DNA of 64,000 nt from Fulvia fulva (Eukaryota > Ascomycota > Dothideomycetes > Mycosphaerellales > Mycosphaerellaceae). Position 1 is the stretch's first letter, and the number at the start of each line of letters is the position of its first letter. Positions 63,862 through 64,000 of this stretch are shown piece after piece. The notes under the pieces are model-generated. The model was not told the origin of the DNA. It ran no database searches and worked only from the letters and a program-made list of their open reading frames with translations. Both the position numbers and the translations under genes were made by a program. Location of the stretch: positions 434,001 through 498,000 of the forward strand of contig NC_063015.1 of assembly GCF_020509005.1 (NCBI RefSeq). The letters are read 5' to 3'.

Positions 63862-64000
63862 CCATACTGCCCTTGCCACCAAAGCCCGAAAAGTCCAGAG
63901 TCCACTCCAGCGGCAACGTGCCCTTCTTGGCGCCGTCTGGAGAGTCGATCGCGTCGCCAGATAGCCAGCTGTATCCGGCCTTGAGCATCACGTTCGCGGT
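63842..64000 (-). CDS. 3' end of a gene cut by the window edge
   Basis: Open from the window edge to a TGA at 63842, 52 codons with good protein character (VMLKAGYSWLSGDAIDSPDG, LPLEWTLDFSGFGGKGSM). It overlaps by about 20 bp, in a different frame, the start of the hypothetical protein at 63436. Either two overlapping genes or one gene with an intron not resolved here. Confidence 0.4.
   Translation of the reverse strand, partial: TANVMLKAGYSWLSGDAIDSPDGAKKGTLPLEWTLDFSGFGGKGSMDGSTND

Overview
The window is nuclear DNA of a filamentous ascomycete. The evidence is short GT-AG introns (about 50-125 nt, mostly near 50-65), mixed-strand genes about 2-3 kb apart, and typical families: WSC-domain hydrolase, spherulin-4 proteins, class II-type heme peroxidase, fungal AAA ATPase, and a BuGZ-like zinc finger protein. 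The content and style fit Dothideomycetes, possibly the Mycosphaerella/Capnodiales side, but that placement is inference. No rRNA, convincing tRNA, CRISPR or complete autonomous transposon was found. Start codons were taken as ATG only, and splice sites were read by eye.

Left third (1-29 kb): a fused MDR-reductase/flavin monooxygenase, an acidic repeat protein, an epoxide hydrolase, an F-box/2EXR-like gene with a frame change, a metallo-beta-lactamase-fold protein, a TPR plus Ulp1-like protein whose catalytic Cys position holds Ser, an ankyrin protein, three lineage-specific minus-strand proteins (one locus apparently decaying and carrying a 42-bp tandem repeat), and a divergent pair of mitochondrial genes: succinate dehydrogenase subunit 4 and the beta subunit of the mitochondrial processing peptidase. 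A secreted hydrolase with a C-terminal WSC domain closes this part.

Centre (29-51 kb): this is the most unusual part. Four full-length paralogs of an RBR-type (RING-IBR-RING2) ubiquitin ligase-like family sit at 30.8, 32.9, 46.9 and 49.0 kb. The first two point right and the last two point left. A fifth, C-terminal relic lies at 18 kb. Between the two pairs are two paralogous protein kinases with long charged N-terminal extensions (one with a damaged C-lobe), a BuGZ/ZNF207-like protein, a coding-like remnant, a terminal-inverted-repeat element, and a peroxidase that has lost its proximal heme histidine. Homologous promoter blocks and an inverted dispersed repeat show that segments here were duplicated.

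Right third (51-64 kb): two tandem spherulin-4-like genes (one soluble, one membrane-anchored), a multi-exon AAA ATPase with an unresolved 5' end, two small genes, a second copy of the inverted-repeat element, a strong hairpin, an F-box-like two-exon gene, and overlapping minus-strand frames running off the right edge.

The recurrent theme is ubiquitin-type biology (RBR family, Ulp-like protein, F-box-like proteins) next to expanded kinase-like genes, with several members that have lost a key residue. This looks like birth-and-death evolution of an accessory, lineage-specific region around a few conserved housekeeping genes.
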